64,000 nucleotides of DNA from Streptomyces macrolidinus (GCF_023887685.1 NZ_JAMWMR010000004.1:307946-371945); one strand, 5' to 3'; positions 35,359 to 44,465 are shown, counted from the first letter of the stretch. Program-made: numbers and translations. The notes: generated by a model from the sequence alone, not told the origin.

Positions 35359-36435
35359 TCAGGCGGACTCCCGCCGTACCAGCTCCGTGGACAGCACCAC
35401 ATGGCGCCGGGTGGTGGTACGGGACCCGATCTGCTCCAGCAGTACCCGCGCCATCGTGCGGCCCATCTCCTCGGTCGGCTGCCGGACGCTCGTGAGCGGC
35501 GGGAGCGCGTGCCGGGCGACCGCCGAGTCGTCGAAGCCGATCAGCGCGACGTCCTCGGGCACGCGCCGCCCCGCCTGGCGCAGGACGTGCACGGCGCCGA
35601 TGGCCATGACGTCGGACGCGGCGAAGACGGCGTCGATGCCGGGGTGCCGCTCCAGCAGCTCCCGCATGGCCGCGCGCCCGCCCTCCTCCGTGAAGTCGCC
35701 GTGCGCGACCAGCGAGGTGTCGGAACCGAGACCGGCGGTGTCCATCGCCTGGGCGTAGCCGTCGAGACGGCAGCGAGCGACGTACATGTCCAGCGGCCCG
35801 GTGATGGTCGCGACGGTCCGCCGCCCCAGCCCCAGCAGATGCTCCGCCGCCGTCCGCGCACCGCCGACGTTGTCCGCGTCGACGTAGGACATCCATTCGC
35901 GTTCCGACCGGCGGCCGTTCAGCACGGTCGGCACCTGCAACTGTGCCAACAGGTCGGGCAACGGGTCGTCCTCGTGCACGGAAACCAGCAGCACGCCGTC
36001 GACCCGGCGCGCCTCCATGTGCTGGGCGAGCCGCTGCCGTTCCCTCGGGGTGCGGATCAGGGTGAGCAGCAACTGCATGTCCGTATCGGCCAGTTCGGTA
36101 CTCACTCCGCGGACGATGTCCAGGAAGTACGGTTCGGCGCTGAGTCGGGTCTCCGATTCGGGGATCACCAGCGCGACCGCGTCCGTGCGGTCCCCGGCCA
36201 AGGCGCGCGCCGCGCGGTTGGGTACGTACCCGAGTTCCGCGATCGCCGCTTCGACTGCCGCCCTCGCCTGGGCGCTTACGTGCGGAGAACCGTTGACCAC
36301 CCGTGAGACCGTGCCCCGTCCGACACCGGCCCGTGCGGCGACCATCTCCAGTGTCGGCCGGCCACCGCGTCCCGTGCCCGCAGCCGTCGCGCTCTTGCCC
36401 GTCACCATGGATGAAAGCCCGTCAGTCGCACCCAT
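35359..36435 (-). CDS. cebR: LacI-family repressor, CebR type
   Basis: A 358-aa regulator. The HTH (about 27-50; RPTLEMVAARAGVGRGTVSRVVNGS) is followed by the LacI hinge (RAARALAGDRT) and a sugar-binding domain (EPYFLDIVRGVSTEL, GVLLVSVHEDD, GDFTEEGGRAAMRELL, VALIGFDDSAVA). CebR represses cellulase and cellobiose-uptake genes and is released by cello-oligosaccharides. The gene is beside the cellulase cluster, and CebR boxes precede both. The ATG at 36435 has AAGGGAG 11 bases upstream; ATG 36408 is possible. Unlike the usual arrangement, cebEFG and bglC are not next to it in this window. Confidence 0.9.
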   Translation of the reverse strand: MGATDGLSSMVTGKSATAAGTGRGGRPTLEMVAARAGVGRGTVSRVVNGSPHVSAQARAAVEAAIAELGYVPNRAARALAGDRTDAVALVIPESETRLSAEPYFLDIVRGVSTELADTDMQLLLTLIRTPRERQRLAQHMEARRVDGVLLVSVHEDDPLPDLLAQLQVPTVLNGRRSEREWMSYVDADNVGGARTAAEHLLGLGRRTVATITGPLDMYVARCRLDGYAQAMDTAGLGSDTSLVAHGDFTEEGGRAAMRELLERHPGIDAVFAASDVMAIGAVHVLRQAGRRVPEDVALIGFDDSAVARHALPPLTSVRQPTEEMGRTMARVLLEQIGSRTTTRRHVVLSTELVRRESA

Positions 36436-36498
36436 CAATATGTTCGCTCCCTTGACAAATCCCGGGGGAACGTGGACCTTCATTATGCCGTACATATC

Positions 36499-36526
36499 TG
36501 GGAGCGCTCCCACGGGAGCGCTCCCA
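36499..36526. promoter_or_regulatory. Two abutting CebR operators upstream of cebR
   Basis: TGGGAGCGCTCCCA at 36499-36512 is followed without a gap by CGGGAGCGCTCCCA at 36513-36526; the second differs from consensus at one position. Together with flanking ATC/GAT they form one large dyad. They sit 64 bp upstream of the cebR start, so autoregulation is likely. Confidence 0.92.
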
Positions 36527-36642
36527 GATCTCTGCCGCTCGAATCGCGCCAACGCCCGCGGTATCCGCACGAACGCACCGTTCCGGAGGACTCATGGGGC
36601 ACCATCCGCATGCCGCGTCGGGGAGGTGGCTGAACATGAAAG

Positions 36643-36668
36643 AGGCCCAGACGGCGGGGTCTGGGCCT
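36643..36668 (-). terminator. Terminator after the orphan subunit-b gene
   Basis: AGGCCCAGA, an 8-base loop, TCTGGGCCT, followed on the minus strand by CTTT: a 9-bp stem with a short T-run, 57 bp past the stop of the gene at 36725. Confidence 0.8.
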
Positions 36669-36724
36669 TGGGTGAGGCTGTGGTCGGTGAACCACCACGC
36701 GCACGGGAGGTGGTTCGAGCCCGA

Positions 36725-37234
36725 CTACGCGTTCGTCGAAGCGGCGGCGTCCACCTCGGCGAAGAACGCGTCGGCGATCTCCTGTGCCCTGCGCTCATCG
36801 GTGATCGGCTCGCCCAGGATGCGTCCGGCCAGATCGATGGCCAGCCTGAGCACATCCTCCCGGAGCGCCGCCTCGGCGACGATCCGATCGGCTTCCAACT
36901 GTGCCGTGGCGGATGCCACGAGCTCATCGCGCTGCCGCTGTCCCTCGGCCCGGACCTCCTGGATGAGGAGGTGTCCCTCGTCGACCGCGGCCTGCCTGAC
37001 GCGGGCGGCCTCGTGACGCGCCTCGGAGAGTTCGGCCTGGTACGCGGCGTGAATCTGTCGAGCCTCCGCATGGATGGCTTCGCTCTCGTCGCGGGTGCCG
37101 TCGATGGCGTCCCGTCGCGCCTCAAGAGCCTTGTTGATGCGCGGCAGTAAGAGTTTCGCGAAAGTGAAGAAGACCGCCGCGAAACAGAGGGCCGCGACTA
37201 TCAGTTGGTCTACCTTCGGTTCCAGTGGTCCCAT
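36725..37234 (-). CDS. Orphan F0F1 ATP synthase subunit b-like protein
   Basis: A 169-aa protein with the layout of AtpF: an N-terminal membrane helix (about 8-30), then PRINKALEARRDAIDG and a long Ala/Glu/Arg-rich helix to about 155. The LPxIxxxLExRRxxIxxxxxEA pattern is the family signature. Subunit b is the stator that links F0 to F1. No other atp genes are near, and the gene has its own terminator, so it is a stand-alone paralogue. It could replace the main subunit in some condition, or be a membrane-tethered coiled coil with another job. The ATG at 37234 has a weak ribosome site. Confidence 0.85.
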   Translation of the reverse strand: MGPLEPKVDQLIVAALCFAAVFFTFAKLLLPRINKALEARRDAIDGTRDESEAIHAEARQIHAAYQAELSEARHEAARVRQAAVDEGHLLIQEVRAEGQRQRDELVASATAQLEADRIVAEAALREDVLRLAIDLAGRILGEPITDERRAQEIADAFFAEVDAAASTNA

Positions 37235-37381
37235 GGGCGGAGCCTAACAGCGGGGGCAATGTCGAACAGCCCCTTGGCTCAGGAAGGGCGAATATCAGGC
37301 GCGTACCCGCCGACGCCCGGAGCGTTGCTGGGCCAAGGCGTGGGCGGTGAGCCTGTCTTGTGGCGCCGATAGTCTGCGTGG

Positions 37382-38317
37382 ATGAAGCGTATGGAGCGAG
37401 CTGTCGCGACTGTTGTGGGCTCGGCGGTGGGTGACGCGCTGGGCGCCCCCTTCGAGTTCGGGCCCGAGGGTGCGTTCTCCGCCCGGTTCCCGGAACCGGG
37501 GCACGGTGGTGAGATGTGCGGAGGCGGCGGTTGGGAACCGGGCGAAGCCACGGACGACACACAGATGGCAGTTCTCGTCGCGGAGTCACTGCACCAGCGC
37601 GGCGGGCTGGACCTGCCGGACATCTTCGCCCGCTTCCAGCGGTGGGCGGCAGGTGGTCCCAAGGACATCGGCCTCCAGACCGAAGACGTGCTGACCAACG
37701 GCATGCCATGGGATCTCGCCGCCGCGACTCACTTCCAGATCAACCAACAAGCCGCCGGTAACGGCTCGTTGATGAGAGCGTCGACCTCCGCGGTCTACTT
37801 CGCGTCCGCCGGGCAGTCCGCGACGATGGACGCCGCCCGACGCATCGCCGCGCTCACCCATGGCGATGCCGCCGCCTGGGAAGGCACCGCCGTCTTCCAC
37901 GAACTCATTCGCCGCACGCTCGCGGGTGCCGACCCCCGCACCGCCGTCCCCGACATCCTGGAACTCGTCCACCCCGACCACCGTCAGCGGTATGCCACCG
38001 TCCTCGCCGACGACTGGCATCCCGACCAGGCGACCGAGTTCAACGGTGCGGTCTGGCCCTGCCTGGGGACGGCGGTCTGGGCTCTGCGCAGCACCACCGG
38101 CTTCGAGGAGGCGATCCGCGCGGCGGTCGACGTCGGCGGCGATACGGACACGGTCGCCGCGGTCACCGGAGGCCTCGCGGGCGCCTGGTACGGACTCGAC
38201 GCGATCCCCGCCCGCTGGACCGAGCCGTTGCACGTCCCCCTGCCGGGGTTCGACGGGCGGGTGTTGGCGCTGGGCGACCTGATCGAACTCGCGCAGCGCC
38301 TCGGAACGTCGGTCTGA
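37382..38317 (+). CDS. ADP-ribosylglycohydrolase (DraG/ARH-type)
   Basis: A 311-aa protein that should remove ADP-ribose from proteins or act on a related substrate. Family motifs are GSAVGDALGAPFEF at 13-26, ATDDTQMAVLVAESL at 57-70 (the first di-metal site), GNGSLMRAS in the middle and VGGDTDTVAAVTGGLAGAWYG near the end (second metal site). The binuclear Mg/Mn ligands therefore all appear present. The ATG at 37382 is used; it is alone, 148 bp from the divergent subunit-b gene. No ADP-ribosyltransferase toxin is visible nearby. Confidence 0.93.
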   Translation: MKRMERAVATVVGSAVGDALGAPFEFGPEGAFSARFPEPGHGGEMCGGGGWEPGEATDDTQMAVLVAESLHQRGGLDLPDIFARFQRWAAGGPKDIGLQTEDVLTNGMPWDLAAATHFQINQQAAGNGSLMRASTSAVYFASAGQSATMDAARRIAALTHGDAAAWEGTAVFHELIRRTLAGADPRTAVPDILELVHPDHRQRYATVLADDWHPDQATEFNGAVWPCLGTAVWALRSTTGFEEAIRAAVDVGGDTDTVAAVTGGLAGAWYGLDAIPARWTEPLHVPLPGFDGRVLALGDLIELAQRLGTSV

Positions 38318-38360
38318 GGAGGCGAGGGCGCCGTTCGCGGAGCCCTCGCCTCGTGTTCGA

Positions 38361-39311
38361 TCAGCTCCAGGTCATGTTGATCTCACGCCCGAAGTTGACG
38401 TACCCGGCACGCTGGAAGGCGTTCGCCATAGGGACGTTGCCCAGGTCCGTGGACGCGCGGATACGGGGGACGTCCTGGTCGGCGAGGATGTGGGTGCCCT
38501 CGGCCAGCAGGTCGTCGATGTAGCCGTGGCCGCGGTGTGCCGGGAGGACGGCGATGTAGGCGATGATCGGGTTGTAGCCGTTGTGGGCCGGAAGGACGAA
38601 CCCCACGGGTTCTCCGTCCCGCAGCGTCGCGATGCGCCACCAGTCCTGCGGGCTTGTGTAGCGCGCGAGTTCGTCCTCGTAGTGTTTGACTGCCGCCTCC
38701 TGAGCGGACATTCGGGTCAGGTCGTCACGGCCGTGCGCGTCCAGCGTGCCGTCCAGAACCGAGGTCATCAGTGCCACGAGTTCCTCGGCATCGCGCAGGG
38801 GCCGGAAGGCAAGTCGCGTGCCGCGCTCGGGGGGTGGCGACTCCGGACGCCACTCCAGTCGCAGTCGTTCGACGAAGAGGCGGGCGCCGGTTCGTTCCAG
38901 TACCGCCATGCGGCTTTCGACGGCTTGCCTGGTCGCCGTGTTCTCACGCCAGTCCGGCGGGATGTAACGGCTGTACTCGGGGGGTGGTGACCCGTCCGGG
39001 AGCGTGGCGGCCATCGCGGTGTGCAACAGCCGTACGCCGACGTCCACTTGATCGGCGGTCGAAACGCTCTCGTCGAGGTCGAGGTCGAGGACGTCCAGGA
39101 GGAAGGGGGTATCGCTGCCGGGTCGGCTCCACCAGGCAGCCCTGGCCAGGAGACGGTCACCGCGCAGGGCGACCCACATCCATTCCGGGCGTCGACGTCC
39201 GGCGGCGAGGTCGTCCGCCAGTTCCTCGTTGAGGACGTAAGGGAGTCGGGAGAAGAGGTCGAGCTCTTCGCGTCCGCTGATCGGACGTATGGTCAGGTCG
39301 TACTGTTCCAC
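38361..39311 (-). CDS. GNAT-family N-acetyltransferase
   Basis: A 316-aa protein. The C-terminal GNAT fold has PIIAYIAVLPAHRGHGYIDDLLAEG with the RGxGxxxxLL acetyl-CoA loop, and ASTDLGNVPMANAFQRAGYVNFGRE as motif B. The N-terminal half (about 1-140) is a second, degenerate acyl-CoA-binding-like half; two-domain GNATs of this kind are common in Streptomyces. I chose GTG at 39311 (VEQYDLTIRPIS); a longer start at 39386 is possible. The substrate is unknown. Confidence 0.82.
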   Translation of the reverse strand: MEQYDLTIRPISGREELDLFSRLPYVLNEELADDLAAGRRRPEWMWVALRGDRLLARAAWWSRPGSDTPFLLDVLDLDLDESVSTADQVDVGVRLLHTAMAATLPDGSPPPEYSRYIPPDWRENTATRQAVESRMAVLERTGARLFVERLRLEWRPESPPPERGTRLAFRPLRDAEELVALMTSVLDGTLDAHGRDDLTRMSAQEAAVKHYEDELARYTSPQDWWRIATLRDGEPVGFVLPAHNGYNPIIAYIAVLPAHRGHGYIDDLLAEGTHILADQDVPRIRASTDLGNVPMANAFQRAGYVNFGREINMTWS

Positions 39312-39573
39312 GGTCAAGGCACGCTCCGGTGAAGGCGCCCGTCCGCTCCGGGGGTCAGACGCGGTCCGCGCCCCGGGAGGACACAAGCGCGGTGATCATG
39401 GCAGACATCGGCTCATCCCTCCTCTCGCTGTTGCGCCCCGCGCTCTCATGACGGGGCTTCGGCCGCCATGTGTACCCGATCGCCGTCCCGTCCGCAATTG
39501 CCGCTGGTCACCAGTGAGTTGTTGACCGCCCTGCCCGCCGAACACGTCGGGCAGGGCGCATTCCTCGCCTTGC

Positions 39574-40173
39574 CTAACCGGCCACCTCGTACTGCCCCAC
39601 CTCACGGAAGTAGCGCAGGGTCTCCGGGGAGCCGTCGTCCAGGGCGGCGTTGGCTGCGGCACGGAGGGCATCGCTGATGTCCGGGTTCGCGAGCATGCGA
39701 GCTATGTAGACGGCGTCGTCCTCGGCTTGGGCCAGTCGGTAGCCGGTCTCCAGCCAGGCGCGCATCTCCTCCGGGGAGTTGTTGTCGAGGAGCTTGTCGG
39801 CCTCCTTGATGACTCGCTTGTCGTTGTTCTGCGTTGCTCCGTAGAGGATGCGGGCGATGGCGACCCGGTCGTCCTCGGCCTGAGCCAGTCGGTAGCCGCT
39901 CTTCAAGAAGGTCCGCATGTCATCGACAGTGCCGTCGAGGGCTTCGTTCGCCTCTCGGACGACCCCCCGGCCGCTGTCCTCGTCCGCCAGGATGGCGGCG
40001 ATCGCGGCGCGCAGTTCGTCCTCCGACATCTCGTCCACCGGTGTGTCGGACACGGTCGCCACGGTGGTGGTGACCGGGGCCGCCGAACCGTTGGCAAACG
40101 CCGGGGCGGTGAAGAGGAGGGCCGGGGTCAGGGCGGTGGCCACGACGAGCAGAGCGGCACGCGTCGGTCTCAT
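39574..40173 (-). CDS. Secreted ALF-repeat protein
   Basis: A 199-aa protein starting at the ATG at 40173 (GGAGG 10 bases upstream). A signal peptide (about 1-27, TAPAFA) is followed by helical ~45-residue repeats with the short ALF motif pattern: EANEALDGTVDDMRTFLKSGYRLAQAEDD, then EADKLLDNNSPEEMRAWLETGYRLAQAEDD, then ANAALDDGSPETLRYFREVG, given here only by their core words. ALF repeats are actinobacterial modules in secreted proteins, often at toxin or effector N-termini. This one is only the repeat part, with no toxin domain. It is divergent from the DUF4419 gene. Confidence 0.82.
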   Translation of the reverse strand: MRPTRAALLVVATALTPALLFTAPAFANGSAAPVTTTVATVSDTPVDEMSEDELRAAIAAILADEDSGRGVVREANEALDGTVDDMRTFLKSGYRLAQAEDDRVAIARILYGATQNNDKRVIKEADKLLDNNSPEEMRAWLETGYRLAQAEDDAVYIARMLANPDISDALRAAANAALDDGSPETLRYFREVGQYEVAG

Positions 40174-40323
40174 GAATATACGCCTCCGTGTTCGAACTTC
40201 GGGTATGCAGATGATCGTCCATGCGGGCCGAAATCGCACGAGGAATCGCTCAGCCCGGAGAGTGTGAGGACCCGGCCTCTTAGGATCAGGGCCGTTCACG
40301 GTTTCCGGTGCCTGGGGGTTCGG

Positions 40324-41643
40324 ATGGCTTTCGAGATAGACCTGCCGCTCGCTGAGGACACGGAGGCCGCCCGGCTCGCTTCCGGACTCACCGAACTCGG
40401 CAACGAGCGCTTCCTGCGGGCTGTGCTCCGCGACGAGGCGCGCTTCCATCACCGCAGCACCGATCGCCTCCTCGGCTGGGCCACCGACGTCCCGGAGACC
40501 ACGGAGTCCACCTCCAGCCTCCTGCTGCGCGCCGTCCACCTGTGCTTCACGGCGCACCTGCCGCTGAGCCTCTCGCCCGACCTGCTCTGGTACGCCGTCG
40601 TGCACGAGGTAGCCGTCCATGTCCGCCTGAACTCCGGTACGTACGCGGGGCTGTTCACCGAGACGCCGGGGTTCCGGCAGACCATCGCTGTCCGCGACGA
40701 CCTGGCGCCGCTGGATTGGGGGCGCTCGATCAACCTGGTCCAACAGCCCCTGCGGGCCCGGATCGGCGATGAGGTGGCGGACCTGTTGCAGCCGACCTTC
40801 TCGACCACCACCTCCACCGATGCCACGGCCGCGCTGGTGGCGCTGATGGATGTGGTGAGCCCGTACTACCGCTTCCGGTGGGTCACGCTCTGCGGTATTC
40901 CCCGGATCCGGCTGGAGGGTACGGACCGTGACTGGCGCCTGCTGGCCGCGCGGGTACGGGAGTTGGAAGGGTGGTTCGAAGGCCTGCGGCCGTGGTTCGC
41001 CGCCTTGCACCCGGTGCTGGACTCGATCTGGGCGACGGCCTCGGGGTGGGGTGTCGACGAGCAGTTCTGGCGTTCGCTCTACAAGTGGGAGTCGCTGTCC
41101 GGCGGTGATACGGTCACCGGCTGGATCACCGCCTTCTTCGCCCACCGGTACACCGCCGACGGACCGATTCCCAAAGAGTCGTTCGGCCCGGGAACCACCG
41201 ACGGGCGGAACTTCCCTTCCCACGTCTCCCGCGTCCCGTTCCGCTGGGAGACACCCACCGGCACACGCGACATGGCCTTCCTCGGCGGTGTGCTCGGCAC
41301 GGAACGTGACGGTGAGTGGATCCGGCCACGGCTCGGCCACGCGGTGGTGGAACTGCTCCCGGCCACCGAGCCCCGCGACGAGCGCCTGCCCGAGCCGTGG
41401 ACGATGGCCGACGTCCAGCGCGTCAGCGGCTGCCCACAGGCCCGCCGTCTCACCGCCCTCGGCACGGTCACCCTGGACGGCGAACCCCTCCGAGCGGACT
41501 GCGCGATCGACTTCAACGGGCTCTGCGCGGTACGGGCCGACGACGGCGACTGGTATCTCGGCGACCTTGTGTCCGACACGGGTGAAATCCAGTGCTGGGG
41601 CAACTATGGCCCCGACCTCGGCCACGCCCTTCGGTCGCTCTAG
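40324..41643 (+). CDS. DUF4419-family protein
   Basis: A 439-aa cytoplasmic protein. The DUF4419 pattern is seen in LLLRAVHLCFTAHLPLSLSPDLLWYAVVHEVAVHV, cited by its ends, then PLDWGRSINLV near 138-148, DLLQPTFSTTTSTDATAALVALMDVV and LCGIPRIRLEGTDRDWRLL. The C-terminal 100 residues (from about 340) form an extra domain. The family occurs in bacteria and fungi and has no established function that I know of. The ATG at 40324 has a GGGGG-type site. A TAGGAT hexamer lies 40 bp upstream as a possible -10 box. Confidence 0.75.
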   Translation: MAFEIDLPLAEDTEAARLASGLTELGNERFLRAVLRDEARFHHRSTDRLLGWATDVPETTESTSSLLLRAVHLCFTAHLPLSLSPDLLWYAVVHEVAVHVRLNSGTYAGLFTETPGFRQTIAVRDDLAPLDWGRSINLVQQPLRARIGDEVADLLQPTFSTTTSTDATAALVALMDVVSPYYRFRWVTLCGIPRIRLEGTDRDWRLLAARVRELEGWFEGLRPWFAALHPVLDSIWATASGWGVDEQFWRSLYKWESLSGGDTVTGWITAFFAHRYTADGPIPKESFGPGTTDGRNFPSHVSRVPFRWETPTGTRDMAFLGGVLGTERDGEWIRPRLGHAVVELLPATEPRDERLPEPWTMADVQRVSGCPQARRLTALGTVTLDGEPLRADCAIDFNGLCAVRADDGDWYLGDLVSDTGEIQCWGNYGPDLGHALRSL

Positions 41644-41667
41644 TCGGCGGTGCTGGGGCGAGACCCG

Positions 41668-42558
41668 TCAAATGCCTCTCAGAACACGATCGAGTGCTGC
41701 CCGGCCCGCGGGTCCCCATGTCGGCTTGCCGCCAGGAAGGCCTCGGTCTCCGTTCTGGCCCATCAGCATGAGGAACAGGCTCTTCAGGGCGGCCAGTCCG
41801 CGGGCGCGCCGGATCGTCGCCTCGTCCGCGTGCGCGTATACGTCGAAGAAGCGTGAGGCGGCGCCTGCGGGCAGCACCAGCCATGCGGCCGCGAGGTCCC
41901 ACGCCGGATCACCGGCGAACACCGCATCGAAGTCGATCACGCCCGAGAGTGTCCCGTCCGAGACGACGACGTTCGCGGGATGCAGGTCGCCGTGCACCCA
42001 TACCGGCGATCCCTCCCACTCGGGTGCCGCGACGGCGTCGTCCCAGACGGCCCGGACGTCGTCGGCGAGTTCGGCGGGGACGACGGCGTGGAAGAAGTGG
42101 TCGAAGCCGTCCGTGCACTTCTTGGGGTGGTCGCCGCGGTCCTCACTGATCGGCGCGTCTTCGGGCGCCTCCACGTGGAGTGCCCTGAGGAAGCCCGCCA
42201 GCGTGTCGGCCGCGTGGTCGCCGCGGCTGATGGAGGCGGAGTCCAGTGGCTCGCCGGGGACCCACGTCATGACGATCCAGGGCTTCGGGAAGCGCGCGGA
42301 CGGTTCACCGATCCGTACGGGGTCGGGGACCGGAAGCGGCAGACGCGGGGCCAGGACGGGCAGCCACCGTTGCTCTTTGCGCAGGAGGTTCGGGGCACCT
42401 TCGGTACGAGGCATGCGCACAGCGAGATCGTCCCCGAGGCGCCACATCTGGTTGCCCCATCCACCCGCCACTTCGCGAATGGCCAGCCCTGCGAGGTCGG
42501 GATGCTGCTCCTGGAGCAGGCCACGGACCAGGTCTGCGGTGATCTCGGGGTCGGTCAT
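41668..42558 (-). CDS. Aminoglycoside phosphotransferase (APH)-family kinase
   Basis: A 296-aa protein-kinase-like fold. Seen: GGWGNQMWRLGDDLAVRMPR with the nucleotide-binding Lys position replaced in the usual APH manner (AVRMPR), the catalytic loop VWVHGDLHPANVVV with Asp191, and IDFDAVFAGDPAWDLA with the metal-binding Asp209-Asp211. The ATG at 42558 gives the standard N-terminus. The family includes aminoglycoside, macrolide, homoserine and other small-molecule kinases. This sequence type (DPAWDLAAAW) is seen in many actinobacterial proteins of unproven substrate. Confidence 0.9.
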   Translation of the reverse strand: MTDPEITADLVRGLLQEQHPDLAGLAIREVAGGWGNQMWRLGDDLAVRMPRTEGAPNLLRKEQRWLPVLAPRLPLPVPDPVRIGEPSARFPKPWIVMTWVPGEPLDSASISRGDHAADTLAGFLRALHVEAPEDAPISEDRGDHPKKCTDGFDHFFHAVVPAELADDVRAVWDDAVAAPEWEGSPVWVHGDLHPANVVVSDGTLSGVIDFDAVFAGDPAWDLAAAWLVLPAGAASRFFDVYAHADEATIRRARGLAALKSLFLMLMGQNGDRGLPGGKPTWGPAGRAALDRVLRGI

Positions 42559-42714
42559 GCGACACACAGTACTGGGGCGCGCTTCTCGGTAGCGGTGACT
42601 TCCGGTCGGCAGAGCCGCGCCTTCCGGCGTGTTCGCTCTGTCGTGGGTATCTGCCGGACAGCTACTGGTTGATGCGGTTGTCCGGCGTACCGTGGCGGTG
42701 GAGGTGGTGCGCGG

Positions 42715-43962
42715 ATGGGTACGGAGCTCGCGGACAACGTGCGCAAGTACCGGCGTCGGGCCGGGCTGAGTCAGGAGGAACTGGCTCACGCCGCGGGGGT
42801 TTCGCCGAATACGGTGCGCAAGGTGGAGCAGGGCGGGACGGTGCGGATGGAGACGTTGCACATCCTTGCCCGTGCGTTGGGGGTGACCACGGCCACGCTG
42901 CTGGCCCCGGACGCCCCGGAGCCCACCGGGCGGACGGAGGAGGCGAATCGGCTCAACCTCATCGAGTTGCGGGCCGCCTTGACCCCGCCCGTGGGGTTGG
43001 GTGATCTCGGCGGCGAAGTCGGTGAGGAGGAGCCGAACGTGCGCCGATACCGCCGGGCGACATACGACGGTGTGGTGCTGTACCACTCCGACAGCTACGA
43101 GGGTGTCGCCTCTCAACTCCCGGGCTTTCTACGGGATGCCAACAGCGCGGTCGCCTTCTACGACAACGGCGAGGAACACCGCCAAGCGCTCCTGGCCCGA
43201 GCTGAAGCCCTGCAACTGGCCGGGCGCTACCTCACGCAGGTACGGCAGTACGACCTCGCCTACACCGCCCTCGCCGGGGCCATCACCGACGCCCGTCGAG
43301 CTGCGGACACCCTCACTGCGGCCTCCGGCGTGATCGGCATGTGCTGGTTGCTGCTGCGCCAGGGACGCTTGGACGAGGCGGAGCATCTTGCCGCGCTGAC
43401 GGCCGACATGATCGAGCCTCGGCTGTCCAAGGCGACCCCGGACGAATGCGCGGCGTGGGGTTGGCTCGCGCTGCGAGCCGCGGCAGCCGCAGGCCGTAAC
43501 AACCGGCCCCAGGAGGCCCGCCATTACCACCGCATGGCCGCAACAGCGGCATCTGCCGTGGGGCGGGAGCACACCGGCTCGTTCTTCCGGCACTGGACGA
43601 CCTTCGGTCCCTTGACCGTCGGCATGAAGGGTGTCGAGGACGCCATGGTCGTGGGGGACGTGCGTACGGTCGTCCGCAAGGCCGGGGAGGACGCTCTGTC
43701 GCCCAAGGCATGGAAGAGCACCGGGCGCCCGAGTGACGACAATTGGAACCGTCACCGCATGGACGTGGCGCGTGCCCACGCCCGCACGGGCGACCTGACC
43801 GCGGCAATGGACGAGCTGACGGGGGTTCGCCGAGCCTCTCCGCAGTGGCTCAGGCACCAGCATGTGGCCGCCGAGACCATGCAGGAGATCCTGAAGAAGC
43901 GCAAGCGCACCCTCACCGCCGAGATGCGTGACATGGCCTCCTATCTGAGCGTCGTCGGATAG
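42715..43962 (+). CDS. XRE-family regulator with TPR-like C-terminal domain
   Basis: A 415-aa protein. The HTH (about 6-62) has YRRRAGLSQEELAHAAGVSPNTVRKVEQG, the standard Cro/C1 fold, cited by its core words SQEELAHAAGVS and NTVRKVEQG. The rest is helical TPR-like repeat (AEALQLAGRYLTQVRQYDLAYTALAGAI, EARHYHRMAATAAS). This architecture is very frequent in Streptomyces, where such regulators pair with a small partner encoded next to them; here the 123-aa gene at 44094 fits. Signal and target are unknown. Confidence 0.9.
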   Translation: MGTELADNVRKYRRRAGLSQEELAHAAGVSPNTVRKVEQGGTVRMETLHILARALGVTTATLLAPDAPEPTGRTEEANRLNLIELRAALTPPVGLGDLGGEVGEEEPNVRRYRRATYDGVVLYHSDSYEGVASQLPGFLRDANSAVAFYDNGEEHRQALLARAEALQLAGRYLTQVRQYDLAYTALAGAITDARRAADTLTAASGVIGMCWLLLRQGRLDEAEHLAALTADMIEPRLSKATPDECAAWGWLALRAAAAAGRNNRPQEARHYHRMAATAASAVGREHTGSFFRHWTTFGPLTVGMKGVEDAMVVGDVRTVVRKAGEDALSPKAWKSTGRPSDDNWNRHRMDVARAHARTGDLTAAMDELTGVRRASPQWLRHQHVAAETMQEILKKRKRTLTAEMRDMASYLSVVG

Positions 43963-44093
43963 CCACCTACCACGCGCTGCGGCAGTTCGATCACCCAGCG
44001 TCGCTGACTGGCCTGCGCTGTATCTGGTGTGACAGGCCGTCAGCTCCTACCTTCGCTGTGTTCCTGTCAGTGACACAAGCCAAGGGGTGCACG

Positions 44094-44465
44094 GTGACCA
44101 AGTCCAGGAGTCACGCGGACCGAATGCGGCGCAGGGAGCTGTACGACGCCGCGACCGGCTTGGGTGGGCCCCGGCTTCTGCCGTGGACCACCCCTGACGG
44201 GCGGCCCTGCTATCTGAGTACCGATGGCAAGGGCTACCTCTCCTCGCTCGCAGACAGCATCGAGGTCGTCCAACTCAGCATGGGCGCAGAGTTGTTGGGA
44301 TACGCGCGCGAGGTCCTGGCCCCCGGGACGCCCGCGCAGTCGGCCACCGAGTACCGATGGCTGGCCTCCCGGCTGGCCGAGTCCCTCACCGACGCGCTTC
44401 GCGTGGCCGAGTCGCGGGGGCGGTGTATTCCGGATGCGGAGGAAGACGCGGCCGAACGTGTCTGA
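44094..44465 (+). CDS. Small partner protein of the XRE regulator
   Basis: A 123-aa protein; the GTG at 44094 follows AAGGGGTG. It contains RRRELYDAATGLGGPRLLPWTTPDGRPCYLSTDGKGYLS, cited by parts: LLPWTTPDGRPCYLS is typical of the short proteins found beside XRE regulators in actinomycetes. No membrane span. Its stop codon lies inside the stem of the terminator. The pair probably forms one regulatory unit; the biochemical role is unknown. Confidence 0.7.
   Translation: MTKSRSHADRMRRRELYDAATGLGGPRLLPWTTPDGRPCYLSTDGKGYLSSLADSIEVVQLSMGAELLGYAREVLAPGTPAQSATEYRWLASRLAESLTDALRVAESRGRCIPDAEEDAAERV

Noticed and set aside
36436..36642. Possible small gene between cebR and the subunit-b gene
   Set aside because: The segment is filled by the double CebR operator and a terminator; small frames there have no ribosome site and run through the palindromes.
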